This document shows, one piece after another, positions 45,263 through 55,169 of a stretch of DNA of 64,000 bases. The notes under the pieces were generated by a model that saw nothing but the letters and a program-made list of their open reading frames with translations, did no database searches and was not told the origin of the DNA. Positions within the stretch are counted from its first letter, which is position 1; every line of letters begins with the position of its first letter. This DNA comes from Bacillota bacterium (GTDB lineage: Bacteria > Bacillota > Clostridia > Christensenellales > Aristaeellaceae): the NCBI GenBank assembly GCA_023392515.1, contig JAEVYX010000041.1:1-64000 (forward strand). Reading direction: 5' to 3'. A program made the position numbers and the translations under genes.

Positions 45263-46456
45263 TTATCGGTACTTATTGATTCCTAATTGAGGTGTATAAA
45301 CAGGAAGGGACAAGCTGCGGTTCTTTACAACATTCAGCACCAATCCAATACCAGCCATGTTTGTAACCATGTTTGACCCGCCGTAGCTTAGAAACGGCAG
45401 AGGTATCCCGGTAATTGGCATCAAGCCAATCGTCATGGCCACGTTTTCAAACACATGGAATAGAAGCATGCTCATTACACCAATGATGATCAGTTGGCCA
45501 AATTTATCTTTGGTAAACCTCGCAAGATAGAGCATTCGCAAGATGATCAAAAGATAAACTAGAAGAATGGCTGCACAACCAATAAATCCAAAGGATTCGC
45601 CGATTGTAGAGAATATAAAATCCGTCCAGTCTTCTGGCACATAATCCAATTGGCTCATGGAACCACTTACAAACATGCCTATCCCTTGCAAGCCACCTGA
45701 ACCTATTGCAATTTTGGACTGCATCGCCTGATACGCATCGGTGGATGAGTATATCTCCGGATTAAAAAAAGACAATATACGCTGAATCCGGTAGCTATCC
45801 GAGCCGCTGGCAACTGCAACCCCATAAACAGCCAGCACAAGCAGTGCAGCCGTCCCCCCCATGCCCATGAGGATTTTCAGTTTAACGCCTCCGAAGTACA
45901 GCATGACCGCAAAGATAAAGATCATCACCATCAAAGAACCCAGCTCGCCCTGCAATACGATAAACACCGCCGGCAGGAGGAGTATGGACATGATGCTTAA
46001 AAATTCACGCATCGTGGACATAGGCTCATCATTTTTGGCTAGAATCCGCGCTAATAGCATGATCATGCATAGCTTGGCAAACTCGGATGGCTGGATGGTA
46101 AATCCCCATATCACGTCCATCCAGGCCTTCACACCTCTAACCTGTGAAGTGACTAATACGAGAAAAAGAAGAAAAATACCGAAGTAGTAAATCAAGCGGG
46201 ATAATAGCCGCAGGCTCTCGTACCGTACAGACACAATAACACCAATAATTATCGGAGAAATAAGCAAGAAAATCGCTTGCCTGGAGCCATGTACAGATTC
46301 AACGATATGATTGAGAAGCGCATTATCCGGATTTGATTTTACCGAATAGGTAGCCATAGTAACGGCCAATACGCCAAAGACAGCCAGCACATAGGTTAGC
46401 AAGCACAGAATTATGTCGAAGTGTGCTTTCGACCGTCTGTTTTCGCTAATCATCAT
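45263..46456 (-). CDS. rodA: Rod-shape peptidoglycan glycosyltransferase RodA (SEDS family)
   Basis: This 397-residue membrane protein has about ten membrane helices and the SEDS signatures: FTIQPSEFAKLCMIM with the conserved Glu region, VLQGELGS, the catalytic-loop Asp region QLDYVPEDWTDFIFSTIGESFG and GIPLPFLSYGGSNM. It polymerises lipid II with its partner transpeptidase, encoded two genes upstream. It overlaps the minD stop by four bases (ATGATGA). AAAGGAG precedes the ATG. RodA rather than FtsW is favoured by the mreBCD context. Confidence 0.93.
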   Translation of the reverse strand: MMISENRRSKAHFDIILCLLTYVLAVFGVLAVTMATYSVKSNPDNALLNHIVESVHGSRQAIFLLISPIIIGVIVSVRYESLRLLSRLIYYFGIFLLFLVLVTSQVRGVKAWMDVIWGFTIQPSEFAKLCMIMLLARILAKNDEPMSTMREFLSIMSILLLPAVFIVLQGELGSLMVMIFIFAVMLYFGGVKLKILMGMGGTAALLVLAVYGVAVASGSDSYRIQRILSFFNPEIYSSTDAYQAMQSKIAIGSGGLQGIGMFVSGSMSQLDYVPEDWTDFIFSTIGESFGFIGCAAILLVYLLIILRMLYLARFTKDKFGQLIIIGVMSMLLFHVFENVAMTIGLMPITGIPLPFLSYGGSNMVTNMAGIGLVLNVVKNRSLSLPVYTPQLGINKYR

Positions 46457-47265
46457 ACGCGCTCATCTCCTTTCTTTCGCCGTTGAAACAGGCGTTGAAA
46501 GAGGGACCGGGTATCCCCCTGAAAATCTGGAAAAGGTATCATTTCTCCTAGCAGGCGTTTTACAATCCGGTCGATGGCTGCTTGTGCTCCATGTTTTCCT
46601 TCAATGGCCGTCATATGCTTCAAAAGCATTCTGTATACTTGCTCTTCTTGCGGAATGACGCCTAACAGCTGCAGATCCAGCGTCTGAGCTATCACCTGAG
46701 GCGTATACATCTCTCCAGATTGAATCAATGCTGGAATAACACGATTAACAATTAGCATGGGCCTTGGCAGCTTGTGATCCTCAATCAAGCCACAAACCCG
46801 TTCCACATCCCGCATTGCCACGTCATCCGGCGTAGTAACCAAGATGGTATCGTCTGCTGAACCCAGCACATTTTCAAATCCCCGCCCAATGCCAGCCGGA
46901 CAATCTACCAGGACATAAGCATGGTTTTTCTTCAGCTTTTGTATGATCCGCTGCATATCTTCAGCCTTTACGGCGGTAGCATCCTGAAGCTGTGCTGCAG
47001 GCAAAAGTGAAAGCGTGGGAAAACGCCAGTGGTGAATGAGGGCTTGCTTCAACTTACAAATGCCTGTAACCACATCCACCAGATCATAAACAATATGGTT
47101 TTGAAGGCCAAGTATCACATCAAGATTTCTAAGCCCTATATCTGCATCTACCACAACCACCTTTTGCCCCTGCCGGGCCAGCCCAACTGCCAATGCTGCA
47201 GCCAAGGTGGATTTCCCAACGCCACCTTTTCCTGAGGCTATCATCCAAGCCTGGCTCAATGCCAT
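46453..47265 (-). CDS. minD: Septum-site determining ATPase MinD
   Basis: This 270-residue ParA/MinD-type ATPase has the deviant Walker A ASGKGGVGKSTLAAALAVG near the N-terminus. It also has VVDADIGLRNLDVILGL, VLVDCPAGIGRGFENVLGSADD and a short amphipathic C-terminus (FQGDTRSLFQRLFQRRKK) like the membrane-targeting helix. It lies between the PBP2 and rodA genes; no minC or minE is next to it. The start is uncertain between ATG 47265, TTG 47259 and ATG 47244. Confidence 0.9.
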   Translation of the reverse strand: MALSQAWMIASGKGGVGKSTLAAALAVGLARQGQKVVVVDADIGLRNLDVILGLQNHIVYDLVDVVTGICKLKQALIHHWRFPTLSLLPAAQLQDATAVKAEDMQRIIQKLKKNHAYVLVDCPAGIGRGFENVLGSADDTILVTTPDDVAMRDVERVCGLIEDHKLPRPMLIVNRVIPALIQSGEMYTPQVIAQTLDLQLLGVIPQEEQVYRMLLKHMTAIEGKHGAQAAIDRIVKRLLGEMIPFPDFQGDTRSLFQRLFQRRKKGDERV

Positions 47266-47278
47266 CCATCCTTTCAGG

Positions 47279-49804
47279 TTATGGCGCCAATTGATTGCCG
47301 CCAGGCAAATCCGCTTCATCGGTGCGCATCGTTTTCTGGTTCATATACCACTCGATGAATTCTTTTGCCGCCAAGGAAGCTTCGCCGCCTGAAAACCCAT
47401 TAGGAACGAAGGAAACGACAGCAATTTCCGGTCTATCATATGGCGCAAAAGCAACAAACCAAGCGTTGTTTTCAAGGTCAATTTTAGACGTTTCGGCAGT
47501 TCCTGTTTTTGCACAAATCTGTTCCCGATAGGCCCAGCCATTGAAGTATTTTGCCGCGGTACCGCTCTCATCAACAACGCCCTTCATACCTTCTCTTATA
47601 TAGCTCAAATATTCTTGAGCATTTTCCAATGTATTTACAAGCGTAGGCGTGCGCTGGCTGAGAACTTCGCCATCCGGTGAAATAATAGAATCTACCAGCA
47701 TCAAATTATAGACATTTCCGCCGTTTGCAATGGCGGCTACATATCTGGATACGGCAGCAGGCGTCAGCACCGTAATACCTTGCCCAATAGCAGTCTGAAT
47801 ACTGTAGCTTCCGCCCCATTTGATGTCGTTGAGGAAATTGTAAGCATCACCGATGACGGCCCGCAAGTAAACCATTTCCTTGGTCATGTTCAATTCTTCC
47901 ATGAGAATAGACCGCATGTTCTGCACCCACACTGTTTCCGACTGAGGGGTGTTTACAGCCATATCCATCAGCCGCTTTACGCAGCGATTCAGGCGCTCAT
48001 CATCATATATAATATTTCTGCTGGCGCCAAAGTTGCTCAAGTGTGTCTTGAGTGAATTGAACACGATAATTGGAATCGATGTATCCTGATACGCTTCCCC
48101 CATGGCCTTTGTTTGGTCATACAATGTTGTCTGCGTACCCACCACGCTGCGCAATTCGCCAGGCAGATCAATGCCCGTTTTTGATGTTAACCCAAAGAGA
48201 GAAGCATACTTATACAGCTTGTCCCCATTTTCAAAAAGCCGTGAGCCCAGTTCGTAAAAGAAGTAGTTGCAGGAATTTTTCAGGCCTTGCACAATGGTCT
48301 GATTTTGATGATCATTCTTTCGAATCGCCTCGGTAGCCCAGCACCTGGGTGCCTTGGACGGTTCCTGTTCATACCTAGTATACGGCCCCATATCACTGAT
48401 CATTTCTGTGGTAGACAGAAGGCCTTCTATCATGGCGCCGGTACCGGTAACCATTTTGAAAATGGAGCCTGGGGTGCCTCTGGCATGAATGGAATAATTC
48501 ATTAGCAAGCCCCGAGGATCGCTTAAAATTTCCTTAGCCTGTTTTCCGCCAGATACCAGCGCATTTAAATCATACGTTGGATAGTTTGCATCGGCAAGCA
48601 CACGGCCTTCCATATCTATTACCATGAGCGTGCCATGTTCTGCAAGCTTTAGAGGATACTTTTCCCAATTCCGGTCCAGTATGTCTTCTTTACTATCTTC
48701 AAGCCACTTGGGATTTACCATCTTGTTTTCCTGGATATCCCGGGTGGATTTTACATTGTTTGCAATCGCCCGTTCTGCCTGTTGCTGATAGCTGGCAATG
48801 ATGGTAAGCTTGACGTTATTGCCGTTTTGAGGCTCTGTGTAGGATATTTCCCTGGTTACTTTACCTACTCGGTCCCTTTCCACCGTCCGAGAGCCCTGCC
48901 GCAAGGAAGAGTTTTGCGTTAACCAGTCTTCCATAGAGCTTTCTATACCGTCACGGCCAATGGTATCGCTGTAGGAATAACCCTTTGCTTTTAAATCTGA
49001 CCACATTTCTGCAGACGGGATAGCACCAGTATAGCCAATGAGCTGTGCCGCCAGATTGGAACGTGGATAAACCCGCTTTGTACCCACGGCGATTTCCATA
49101 CCCGGCAAAAGCATGGAGCGGGTTTCTACCTCGATAACCGTTTCATAGGCAACGTCTTTAGCAATCACAATCGGCTGTGAGTTAAACAAATTCATCTGCA
49201 TCTCGGAGTATACAGCCATGATTTTCAGCATCAAGGCTTCATCCATATCATCCGAAAGCTGATAGCGCTCTTTTAGCTTTTTAATAACACTTTCTGCAGT
49301 AGGATTCTCCACCTCTCCGAGATAGTGGTTCCCACGCCATTGCTTTTCCCGTGTTTCAAGCACCGCATCAGATACGCCGCTGCCAAAGTTGAAACGCCAT
49401 TCCCCTGTTTCCGGATCGCGTTCAATTACAAAGGAAACGCTTAACGTTCCCCTGTTCTTTTCAATGATGCTGATGGTCTGCGCAATTGTATCAGAATATG
49501 TTTTGTACATCTTCGTGGTATTTTGGGATGCATCCCGATAAAATGTTACATTATATATCAATTCATCTTGAGCCAGAATGACGGAATCGGCATCCGTAAT
49601 CATGCCCCTGCTGCCCCGCAAGGGGATGGTGGTAGTCCGGTGACTTACCGCTTTATTCGTATACTCATCCGAAGCAAACAATTGCAGGTTCATGAGACCC
49701 CAAATTAAATAGCCAAAGATACAAAAAACACAAAAAATAAAGAAAATAAACCGTCCGTTTGCCCGAACAAACGGATGCTCACTCCAAGTTCGATCGCCTC
49801 TCAT
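47279..49804 (-). CDS. mrdA: Penicillin-binding protein 2 (elongasome transpeptidase)
   Basis: This 841-residue class B PBP has one N-terminal membrane segment (about residues 18-40), a dimerisation domain and a transpeptidase domain. Catalytic motifs are SIFK (Ser447, Lys450), SCN (about 511-513) and KTG in CAKTGTAETS near residue 772. It cross-links peptidoglycan made by RodA. It is roughly 150-200 residues longer than typical PBP2, with extra sequence before the SIFK motif and between motifs. GGGGG before ATG 49804 selects this start over TTG 49810. Confidence 0.93.
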   Translation of the reverse strand: MRGDRTWSEHPFVRANGRFIFFIFCVFCIFGYLIWGLMNLQLFASDEYTNKAVSHRTTTIPLRGSRGMITDADSVILAQDELIYNVTFYRDASQNTTKMYKTYSDTIAQTISIIEKNRGTLSVSFVIERDPETGEWRFNFGSGVSDAVLETREKQWRGNHYLGEVENPTAESVIKKLKERYQLSDDMDEALMLKIMAVYSEMQMNLFNSQPIVIAKDVAYETVIEVETRSMLLPGMEIAVGTKRVYPRSNLAAQLIGYTGAIPSAEMWSDLKAKGYSYSDTIGRDGIESSMEDWLTQNSSLRQGSRTVERDRVGKVTREISYTEPQNGNNVKLTIIASYQQQAERAIANNVKSTRDIQENKMVNPKWLEDSKEDILDRNWEKYPLKLAEHGTLMVIDMEGRVLADANYPTYDLNALVSGGKQAKEILSDPRGLLMNYSIHARGTPGSIFKMVTGTGAMIEGLLSTTEMISDMGPYTRYEQEPSKAPRCWATEAIRKNDHQNQTIVQGLKNSCNYFFYELGSRLFENGDKLYKYASLFGLTSKTGIDLPGELRSVVGTQTTLYDQTKAMGEAYQDTSIPIIVFNSLKTHLSNFGASRNIIYDDERLNRCVKRLMDMAVNTPQSETVWVQNMRSILMEELNMTKEMVYLRAVIGDAYNFLNDIKWGGSYSIQTAIGQGITVLTPAAVSRYVAAIANGGNVYNLMLVDSIISPDGEVLSQRTPTLVNTLENAQEYLSYIREGMKGVVDESGTAAKYFNGWAYREQICAKTGTAETSKIDLENNAWFVAFAPYDRPEIAVVSFVPNGFSGGEASLAAKEFIEWYMNQKTMRTDEADLPGGNQLAP

Positions 49805-49872
49805 CGCCAAACCCCCTTTTCGCTACTTTCCAGACGCCTATTTGCGCATTTGGGAAGCATTGCGTCCGATTG

Positions 49873-50427
49873 TTACACTGCCTGCTGCTTTTTAATTTTC
49901 CAGCTGTACATGCCAAGCGCATAACGTATAGGAATCATGATCACAACGGTTATACCAACAGTATATGTGATCATCCATAAGGATCTCCCTATATGTATCC
50001 ACCCAATATCCACACCGGTAAGATAAATAAAAGTGATATGAATCAATTCGAATATAATGCTGTTCATTATTATGCAAAGTATTGTTCGCAAATGGGCGGG
50101 CATATTTCTCCCTTTTTTCCCAACGCTCAACTCCTGCTCCAGACGCCTTTCCGATTTATCCGCAAAAAGCAAGCTGCCCAAGAATCCAATGGCGGGATAG
50201 ATTACCAAGTTGAAGTTGGGCACGCCGGCTGTCATGATTTCCATCAGGATGCCGGCTATTGCAGAAATGCCAAAGGTATAAAAACGGCTGTATACTACTG
50301 TAGCGATTGCAATTACAGCGAGCAGTACATTAGGTGTAATACCGCCCAACGCAAGGTAAGGCATAATGGACACCTGCGAAAAGTATCCCAGTATGGCCAG
50401 CAGAAAGGCATGAAAGGCTTTGCGCAT
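49873..50427 (-). CDS. mreD: Rod shape-determining protein MreD
   Basis: This 184-residue, strongly hydrophobic protein has five to six membrane helices, for example YLALGGITPNVLLAVIAIATVVY and YTVGITVVIMIPIRYALGMY. It joins MreC in the elongasome. The call rests on the membrane profile, size and position between mreC and the PBP2 gene. It starts three bases after mreC. Confidence 0.88.
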   Translation of the reverse strand: MRKAFHAFLLAILGYFSQVSIMPYLALGGITPNVLLAVIAIATVVYSRFYTFGISAIAGILMEIMTAGVPNFNLVIYPAIGFLGSLLFADKSERRLEQELSVGKKGRNMPAHLRTILCIIMNSIIFELIHITFIYLTGVDIGWIHIGRSLWMITYTVGITVVIMIPIRYALGMYSWKIKKQQAV

Positions 50428-50430
50428 AAC

Positions 50431-51657
50431 TCAATCCCCTTCCACGGTTAATTGGTCAGGGGAAAAGGTTGGCACGGGAGAAGGTGTTGGTGTGGCGGGA
50501 ACTGTAGTTTCCTCTGGCGGCGTACCAGGCACTTGATATTCAAGGCTTATGTCCGGCACAATGGTGTTTTCACCCGCCAATGGTGTTGCCGTCGGCGTAG
50601 GTTCCGGCGTCGTTGTAGCATTTGGATCAGGAGAGGGACTGGGTGTTCCAAAGGTAATGATATTGCCCCCCACCTGCAATTCCGGATAAGGGCGTTTGGT
50701 TTCCAGAGGAAGGAATTCGTCTGCGCCATTTGCCCCACCCTGTGCAACAACTGCTCCGGCATCGGGCTTATAGCGCAAAACAATCACATTCTCAATATGC
50801 TGGAAGTCCACGGTAGGCTCCACAACAATATACTGCTTATTGGCATCCATACCACGTGTACTTTCACGAACGGTACCGATTGGGATCCCTTTAGGGAAGG
50901 ACATACCGATACCCGATGTTACAACCGTGTCTCCAGGCCTGGGCAAGCGATCATCAGGCAGATAATACATGCGGCACATTGGCTGTCCGTCTATTCCTAA
51001 GGTGCCCCTTATAGTTCCCTGATCTCTGGAGCTTTGAATCAGTCCTGCAATGCTGGCCTCACTATCGATAATGGTACGAACAAGCGCTTTGTTCGCAGAT
51101 ACGCTGTAAGTGTATCCCACCAAAGCGCCGGAGATGGTGACTGCCATATAATCTTCCACGCCATCATTGAGCCCCTTGTTGATGGTAAACACGGAGAAAT
51201 AGTTGCCTGATTCCCTGCCAATTACCGTACACATGATGGGATTCATGCTGGCATTGGCTATCATTTCATCATGTATATCGGCATATGCCGAAAGTTTGAT
51301 TTCCAATTCATCAACCCGCATCGCCTGATAGACCAGCTGTGCGTTTTCATCCTTCAAGCGGTTGTATTCATATTCCAGATTGCTGCGAAGCTTTAATGTG
51401 CGCAAATACCCCACTACAGCGTCCACAATAGAGGAAAATACGTTTTGAGCTGGCGTAACAGTGTCGGCTATCATATTTTCCGGAATCCGCAAGGTACCAT
51501 TATCAGGAAATATACGGGCAAAAATCATCACCGCAATTAACCCAAGCAAAAGGACACAAATCCCCCACGCCATCACCTTTTTTAGGTGGGGGCGTTCTTT
51601 TTTTTCTTGTTTGATTCGATCAGGCTTTTGCACATTCTTGGACTTCCTGAGTCTCAT
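50431..51657 (-). CDS. mreC: Rod shape-determining protein MreC with Pro/Thr-rich tail
   Basis: This 408-residue protein has a cytoplasmic basic start, one membrane segment (about residues 26-46), a coiled coil (about 75-105) and the beta-rich MreC core, ending near ENVIVLRYKP. A long low-complexity tail rich in Pro, Thr and Ser follows (about residues 320-400), probably disordered and extracytoplasmic. MreC bridges MreB to PBP2. ATG 51657 follows GGGGGA; ATG 51675 is upstream but overlaps that ribosome site. Confidence 0.9.
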   Translation of the reverse strand: MRLRKSKNVQKPDRIKQEKKERPHLKKVMAWGICVLLLGLIAVMIFARIFPDNGTLRIPENMIADTVTPAQNVFSSIVDAVVGYLRTLKLRSNLEYEYNRLKDENAQLVYQAMRVDELEIKLSAYADIHDEMIANASMNPIMCTVIGRESGNYFSVFTINKGLNDGVEDYMAVTISGALVGYTYSVSANKALVRTIIDSEASIAGLIQSSRDQGTIRGTLGIDGQPMCRMYYLPDDRLPRPGDTVVTSGIGMSFPKGIPIGTVRESTRGMDANKQYIVVEPTVDFQHIENVIVLRYKPDAGAVVAQGGANGADEFLPLETKRPYPELQVGGNIITFGTPSPSPDPNATTTPEPTPTATPLAGENTIVPDISLEYQVPGTPPEETTVPATPTPSPVPTFSPDQLTVEGD

Positions 51658-51687
51658 CGCTTTATAGTCCCCCATGCATTTCCATCA

Positions 51688-52713
51688 TCAATTCTGTAAA
51701 AACCCACTTTTACCAATTCGGTGTAATAATTCTATGTTTTCAGCTAGATAGCCGATACCCATTGCCGCACAATCCGTGGGCTCTTTTGCCAACAGTACTG
51801 GAATACCCAATTCTGAAGCAATATACTGGTCCATTCCAAACAGCAACGCTCCGCCCCCTGCCAAATGAATCCCTGTGCGCATAACATCGGCAGACAGTTC
51901 TGGCGGTGTCCTTTCCAAAACCCACTTAATGGCGGAAAGAACAGCCATGCAAGGTTCGCTCAGCGCATCATATACCTGAGTGGATGAAATCTCCGTCGTT
52001 TGAGGCAGACTTGTGATCAGATCTCTCCCCCGCACCAAAGCCTTGCGTTCCTCCTCAAGAGGCAATGCCGATCCTAAGTCCATTTTAACTTCCTCTGCTG
52101 TCCTATCACCTATCAGCATGTTAAATTCACGCTTAATAAAATTGATGATTGCTTCATCCATCTTTACGCCACCCACGCGGATGGAATGGGAAATCACCAA
52201 TCCACCCAAAGAAATAACGGCTACATCCGTCGTTCCCCCGCCGATATCCACAATCATGCTGCCGGATGCATCATATACCGGAAGACCTGAACCTATGGCG
52301 GCAGCAAAAGGCTTTTCGATGATATGTACCTGACGTGCACCAGCCACCTTGGCAGCTTCCATAACTGCGTGACGTTCTATATTCGAAATGCTGCAGGGAA
52401 CTGTGATTAGTACCCTGGGTTTTAGCAGGTGTGAAACGCCGATTGCTTCCCTAATGAAGTATTGTATCATGATCTTAGTCATGTCAAAATCAGAAATAAC
52501 ACCTTCCCGTAAGGGATGAATATCAATGACTCCTCCGGTTATACGCCCTTTCATGATCCGGGCTTCTTCACCGATAGCCTTCACATTGCGCTTGTTATCG
52601 CTTTCCACAACTACGACGGTTGGCTCGCTGACCACAATCCCCTTGCCACGGACATATACCAAAGTATTTGACGTGCCCAAATCGATGCCTATATCCGGAG
52701 CCACAATGGCCAT
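51688..52713 (-). CDS. mreB: Rod shape-determining actin homologue MreB
   Basis: This 341-residue actin-like ATPase has phosphate-1 GIDLGTSNTLVY, phosphate-2 IVDIGGGTTDVAVISLGG and the adenosine motif THLAGGGALL-type IHLAGGGALLFGM. It forms membrane filaments that guide cell-wall elongation. ATG 52713 gives the family N-terminus; a TTG at 52752 would overlap the end of maf. The ribosome site is weak (GGATG). Confidence 0.96.
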   Translation of the reverse strand: MAIVAPDIGIDLGTSNTLVYVRGKGIVVSEPTVVVVESDNKRNVKAIGEEARIMKGRITGGVIDIHPLREGVISDFDMTKIMIQYFIREAIGVSHLLKPRVLITVPCSISNIERHAVMEAAKVAGARQVHIIEKPFAAAIGSGLPVYDASGSMIVDIGGGTTDVAVISLGGLVISHSIRVGGVKMDEAIINFIKREFNMLIGDRTAEEVKMDLGSALPLEEERKALVRGRDLITSLPQTTEISSTQVYDALSEPCMAVLSAIKWVLERTPPELSADVMRTGIHLAGGGALLFGMDQYIASELGIPVLLAKEPTDCAAMGIGYLAENIELLHRIGKSGFLQN

Positions 52714-52732
52714 AGCTTCTACACATCCATTT

Positions 52733-53314
52733 CTAAAATACGTCGATGCCAAATTTCAAAAACATGCTATGTACAAGCGCCATGGGAAGCCCGATAACAT
52801 TGGAAGGGCTTCCTTGAATTTCTTCTACAAACATGCCACCACGGCCCTGTATGGCATATGCACCAGCCTTGTCCATGGGCTCTCCTGTTCGGACATAGGC
52901 ATCAATCATCTGGTCGCTCAAGTGTGAAAAGCGAACACGGGTCATTTCAAATGCAACGCTATGTTTTCCACCTGCTCCGTTGATTAAGCAAACGCCTGTA
53001 TATACTTCATGCCAGGCACCGCTAAGCAATTGGAGCATATCCCTGGCTTGCGCCGGGGTTTGCGGCTTTCCAAGGGTCTGATTCCCTTTATGAACCAAAG
53101 TATCCGCCGCAAGAATGATTCGTTCCTTATGGAAAGGTTGAACCGCCATAGCCTTTCGCAGGGCTAATGTACATACCTGTTCTTGTGGTGTACCGGTGCA
53201 TTGTTCATCTACATCAGCGGCTATCACTTCAAACGGAATCCCCATTTGGGTTAGTAACTCGCTTCGCCGCGGGGAACCTGATGCAAGAACAACCACACGG
53301 GATGGCATATGCAT
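52733..53314 (-). CDS. maf: Maf-type nucleotide pyrophosphatase
   Basis: This 193-residue protein begins VVLASGSPRRSELLTQMG, the Maf signature. It contains ILAADTLVHKGNQTLGKP, with the usual catalytic acidic residues, and GAYAIQGRGGMFVEEIQGSPSNVIGLP at the end (in part). Family members hydrolyse dTTP, UTP or modified nucleotides and affect septation. It heads the mreBCD operon, as in Bacillus. GGGGAG eight bases upstream selects ATG 53314. Confidence 0.93.
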   Translation of the reverse strand: MHMPSRVVVLASGSPRRSELLTQMGIPFEVIAADVDEQCTGTPQEQVCTLALRKAMAVQPFHKERIILAADTLVHKGNQTLGKPQTPAQARDMLQLLSGAWHEVYTGVCLINGAGGKHSVAFEMTRVRFSHLSDQMIDAYVRTGEPMDKAGAYAIQGRGGMFVEEIQGSPSNVIGLPMALVHSMFLKFGIDVF

Positions 53315-53353
53315 ATACTTTCTCCCCTTCAGCTTGTCCATGGGGTACTAGTT

Positions 53354-53359
53354 ATTATA
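53354..53359 (-). promoter_or_regulatory. -10 element of the maf-mreBCD-mrdA-minD-rodA operon
   Basis: TATAAT on the minus strand, 40 bases before the maf start. No convincing -35 lies at the right distance, so an activator or extended contact may be needed. Confidence 0.4.
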
Positions 53360-53422
53360 CCACAATGCCAAGTATTTCGTACAGGCTTTGATACAAAAAC
53401 AGGAAGGAAAACAGAGACAAGG

Positions 53423-53465
53423 AAAACCCCAACGCCGGAAATTCCTTACCGCCATTGGGGTTTTT
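53423..53465. terminator. Terminator of the rnf operon
   Basis: AAAACCCCAA (53423-53432) pairs with TTGGGGTTTT (53555-like position 53455-53464), with flanking A and T runs. On the minus strand it follows the rnfB stop at 53498. Confidence 0.75.
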
Positions 53466-53497
53466 CATTTGTAAATACTTTGTTAAGCAGCCTTTAT

Positions 53498-54574
53498 TTA
53501 CACGTTGGTTGAATTATTCCTAGGGCTTGTTGGAACAGCGGCTACATAAGGCGTCGTTCCAACCTTGGCGTTTTCATCCCGTACATGTTCGCGTACATGC
53601 AACGTTATGCATTTCTTTGGGCATTTAGCCACACACTGGCCGCAACCCGTGCATGCTTCGGTGATTTCATGCGGGGATTTCCGTTCACCGGCAATCGCCT
53701 CAAATTGGCAAGTCTTTTTGCAGATAGAGCAGCCAATGCATTCGGACTGATCAATTTTTGCAATTTTGCGGTTTTCGAAATCTCCCCAAATTGCCGATGT
53801 GGGACAAGTTTCGGCGCACATCATGCAGCCTACGCACTTTTCCATATCGAACTGCGGTAGATGATTCACAATGGTAATGGCGCCGAATTTGCATTCGCGT
53901 GCACAAATTTCGCATCCGATACAACCAGCTTTACAGTTGTCGCTTACAAGCTTTCCCTTTTCTGCTGCCCGGCATAACAACCGGACAGGAACATCCTCGG
54001 GCTGTAAGGCAAGCACATGCTTGGGGCAAGCTTCAACGCACAAACCGCAGCTGACGCATTTTTCCTGATCAACCACAGCAATTTTAAGCTTTTCATCAAT
54101 ATGTATCGCATCAAATTTGCAGGCCTTCACGCAAGTGCCAAGCCCAAGGCATGCATAACGACAAGCCTTGTTGCCATCAGATACCAACGTTGCTGCCACA
54201 CAATCATGAATGCCGGTATAATTGAATTTGTTTTTACAATGATCAAGGCCACCTTGGCAGAGTACCTCTGCCACCATTTTCACAGAATCCTTTGCAGGCT
54301 CGACGCCCATAATAACGGCAATTTTTTCTGCAACCGGCTGGCCGCCCACCGGGCAGGCATTTATCGGTGCTTTTCCGTCTGCAATAGCCTGGGCCAATCC
54401 ATCACAACCTGGATAACCACATGCACCACAGTTTGCGCCGGGAAGTGCCTCCCGAATTCCATCTCTTACAGGGTTGCCAGGCACTGCAAAAACCTTAGAG
54501 GTGATAGTCAATAAAATTCCGAACAACAACCCCAGTCCGCCCAGGACAATTGTTGCCGTGACAATGCCACTCAT
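53498..54574 (-). CDS. rnfB: Rnf complex subunit RnfB (multi-cluster ferredoxin)
   Basis: This 358-residue protein has an N-terminal membrane helix (residues 5-25) and a four-Cys domain, CGACGYPGC plus CPVGG. Six ferredoxin-type motifs follow, including CVSCGLCVEACP, GCEICAREC, CVGCMMCAETCP, CIGCSICKKTC and CTGCGQCVAKCP. It is the entry point for electrons from reduced ferredoxin. The high cluster number resembles the Acetobacterium type rather than the two-cluster proteobacterial form. It is the last gene of the operon. Confidence 0.95.
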   Translation of the reverse strand: MSGIVTATIVLGGLGLLFGILLTITSKVFAVPGNPVRDGIREALPGANCGACGYPGCDGLAQAIADGKAPINACPVGGQPVAEKIAVIMGVEPAKDSVKMVAEVLCQGGLDHCKNKFNYTGIHDCVAATLVSDGNKACRYACLGLGTCVKACKFDAIHIDEKLKIAVVDQEKCVSCGLCVEACPKHVLALQPEDVPVRLLCRAAEKGKLVSDNCKAGCIGCEICARECKFGAITIVNHLPQFDMEKCVGCMMCAETCPTSAIWGDFENRKIAKIDQSECIGCSICKKTCQFEAIAGERKSPHEITEACTGCGQCVAKCPKKCITLHVREHVRDENAKVGTTPYVAAVPTSPRNNSTNV

Positions 54575-54590
54575 TTTGCTACCTTCCTTT

Positions 54591-55169
54591 CTACTGAATC
54601 AGGCCGGAAAAGCCCAGGAAGGATATGGCCATCAGTCCAGCGGTAATTAAGGCGCCAGGGAAGCCGTCCATCCATTTTGGCATTGATGATACTGCCAGTC
54701 TTTCACGAATAGCTGCAAACAACACAATCGCCAGGGTAAAACCTAATGCGGAGCCAGTGCCATTAACAACAGACTGCAACAGATTGTAACCTTCAGTCAT
54801 GTTTAAAACACAAACGCCCAACACTGCACAATTGGTTGTAATCAAGGGCAGATATACGCCAAGAGCCTGGTATAGGGAAAAGCTGATTTTTTTAAGTGCA
54901 CTTTCAACTACTTGCACCAATACAGCCACTACCAGAATAAATGCAATGGTTTGCATATACTCCAGTCCCAGGGGAACAAGCAAAAACATCTGCACAAGAT
55001 AGGTAATCAAGGATGCCAGCGCCATAACAAAGGTCACAGCCATCCCCATGCCAAAGGCGGTCTCAAGCTTCTTGGAAACGCCCAAGAAAGGGCAAATGCC
55101 TAAAAACTGAGACATAACGAAGTTGTTGACCAAAATGGAACCAACCAGAATCAGCAAGTAAGAAGTCAT
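54591..55169 (-). CDS. rnfA: Rnf complex membrane subunit RnfA
   Basis: This 192-residue protein has six membrane helices and the family patterns NNFVMSQFLGICPFLGVSK near the N-terminus and TTNCAVLGVCVLN in the middle, whose Cys residues help bind a membrane [2Fe-2S] cluster with RnfE. It overlaps rnfE by ATGA. Confidence 0.95.
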   Translation of the reverse strand: MTSYLLILVGSILVNNFVMSQFLGICPFLGVSKKLETAFGMGMAVTFVMALASLITYLVQMFLLVPLGLEYMQTIAFILVVAVLVQVVESALKKISFSLYQALGVYLPLITTNCAVLGVCVLNMTEGYNLLQSVVNGTGSALGFTLAIVLFAAIRERLAVSSMPKWMDGFPGALITAGLMAISFLGFSGLIQ

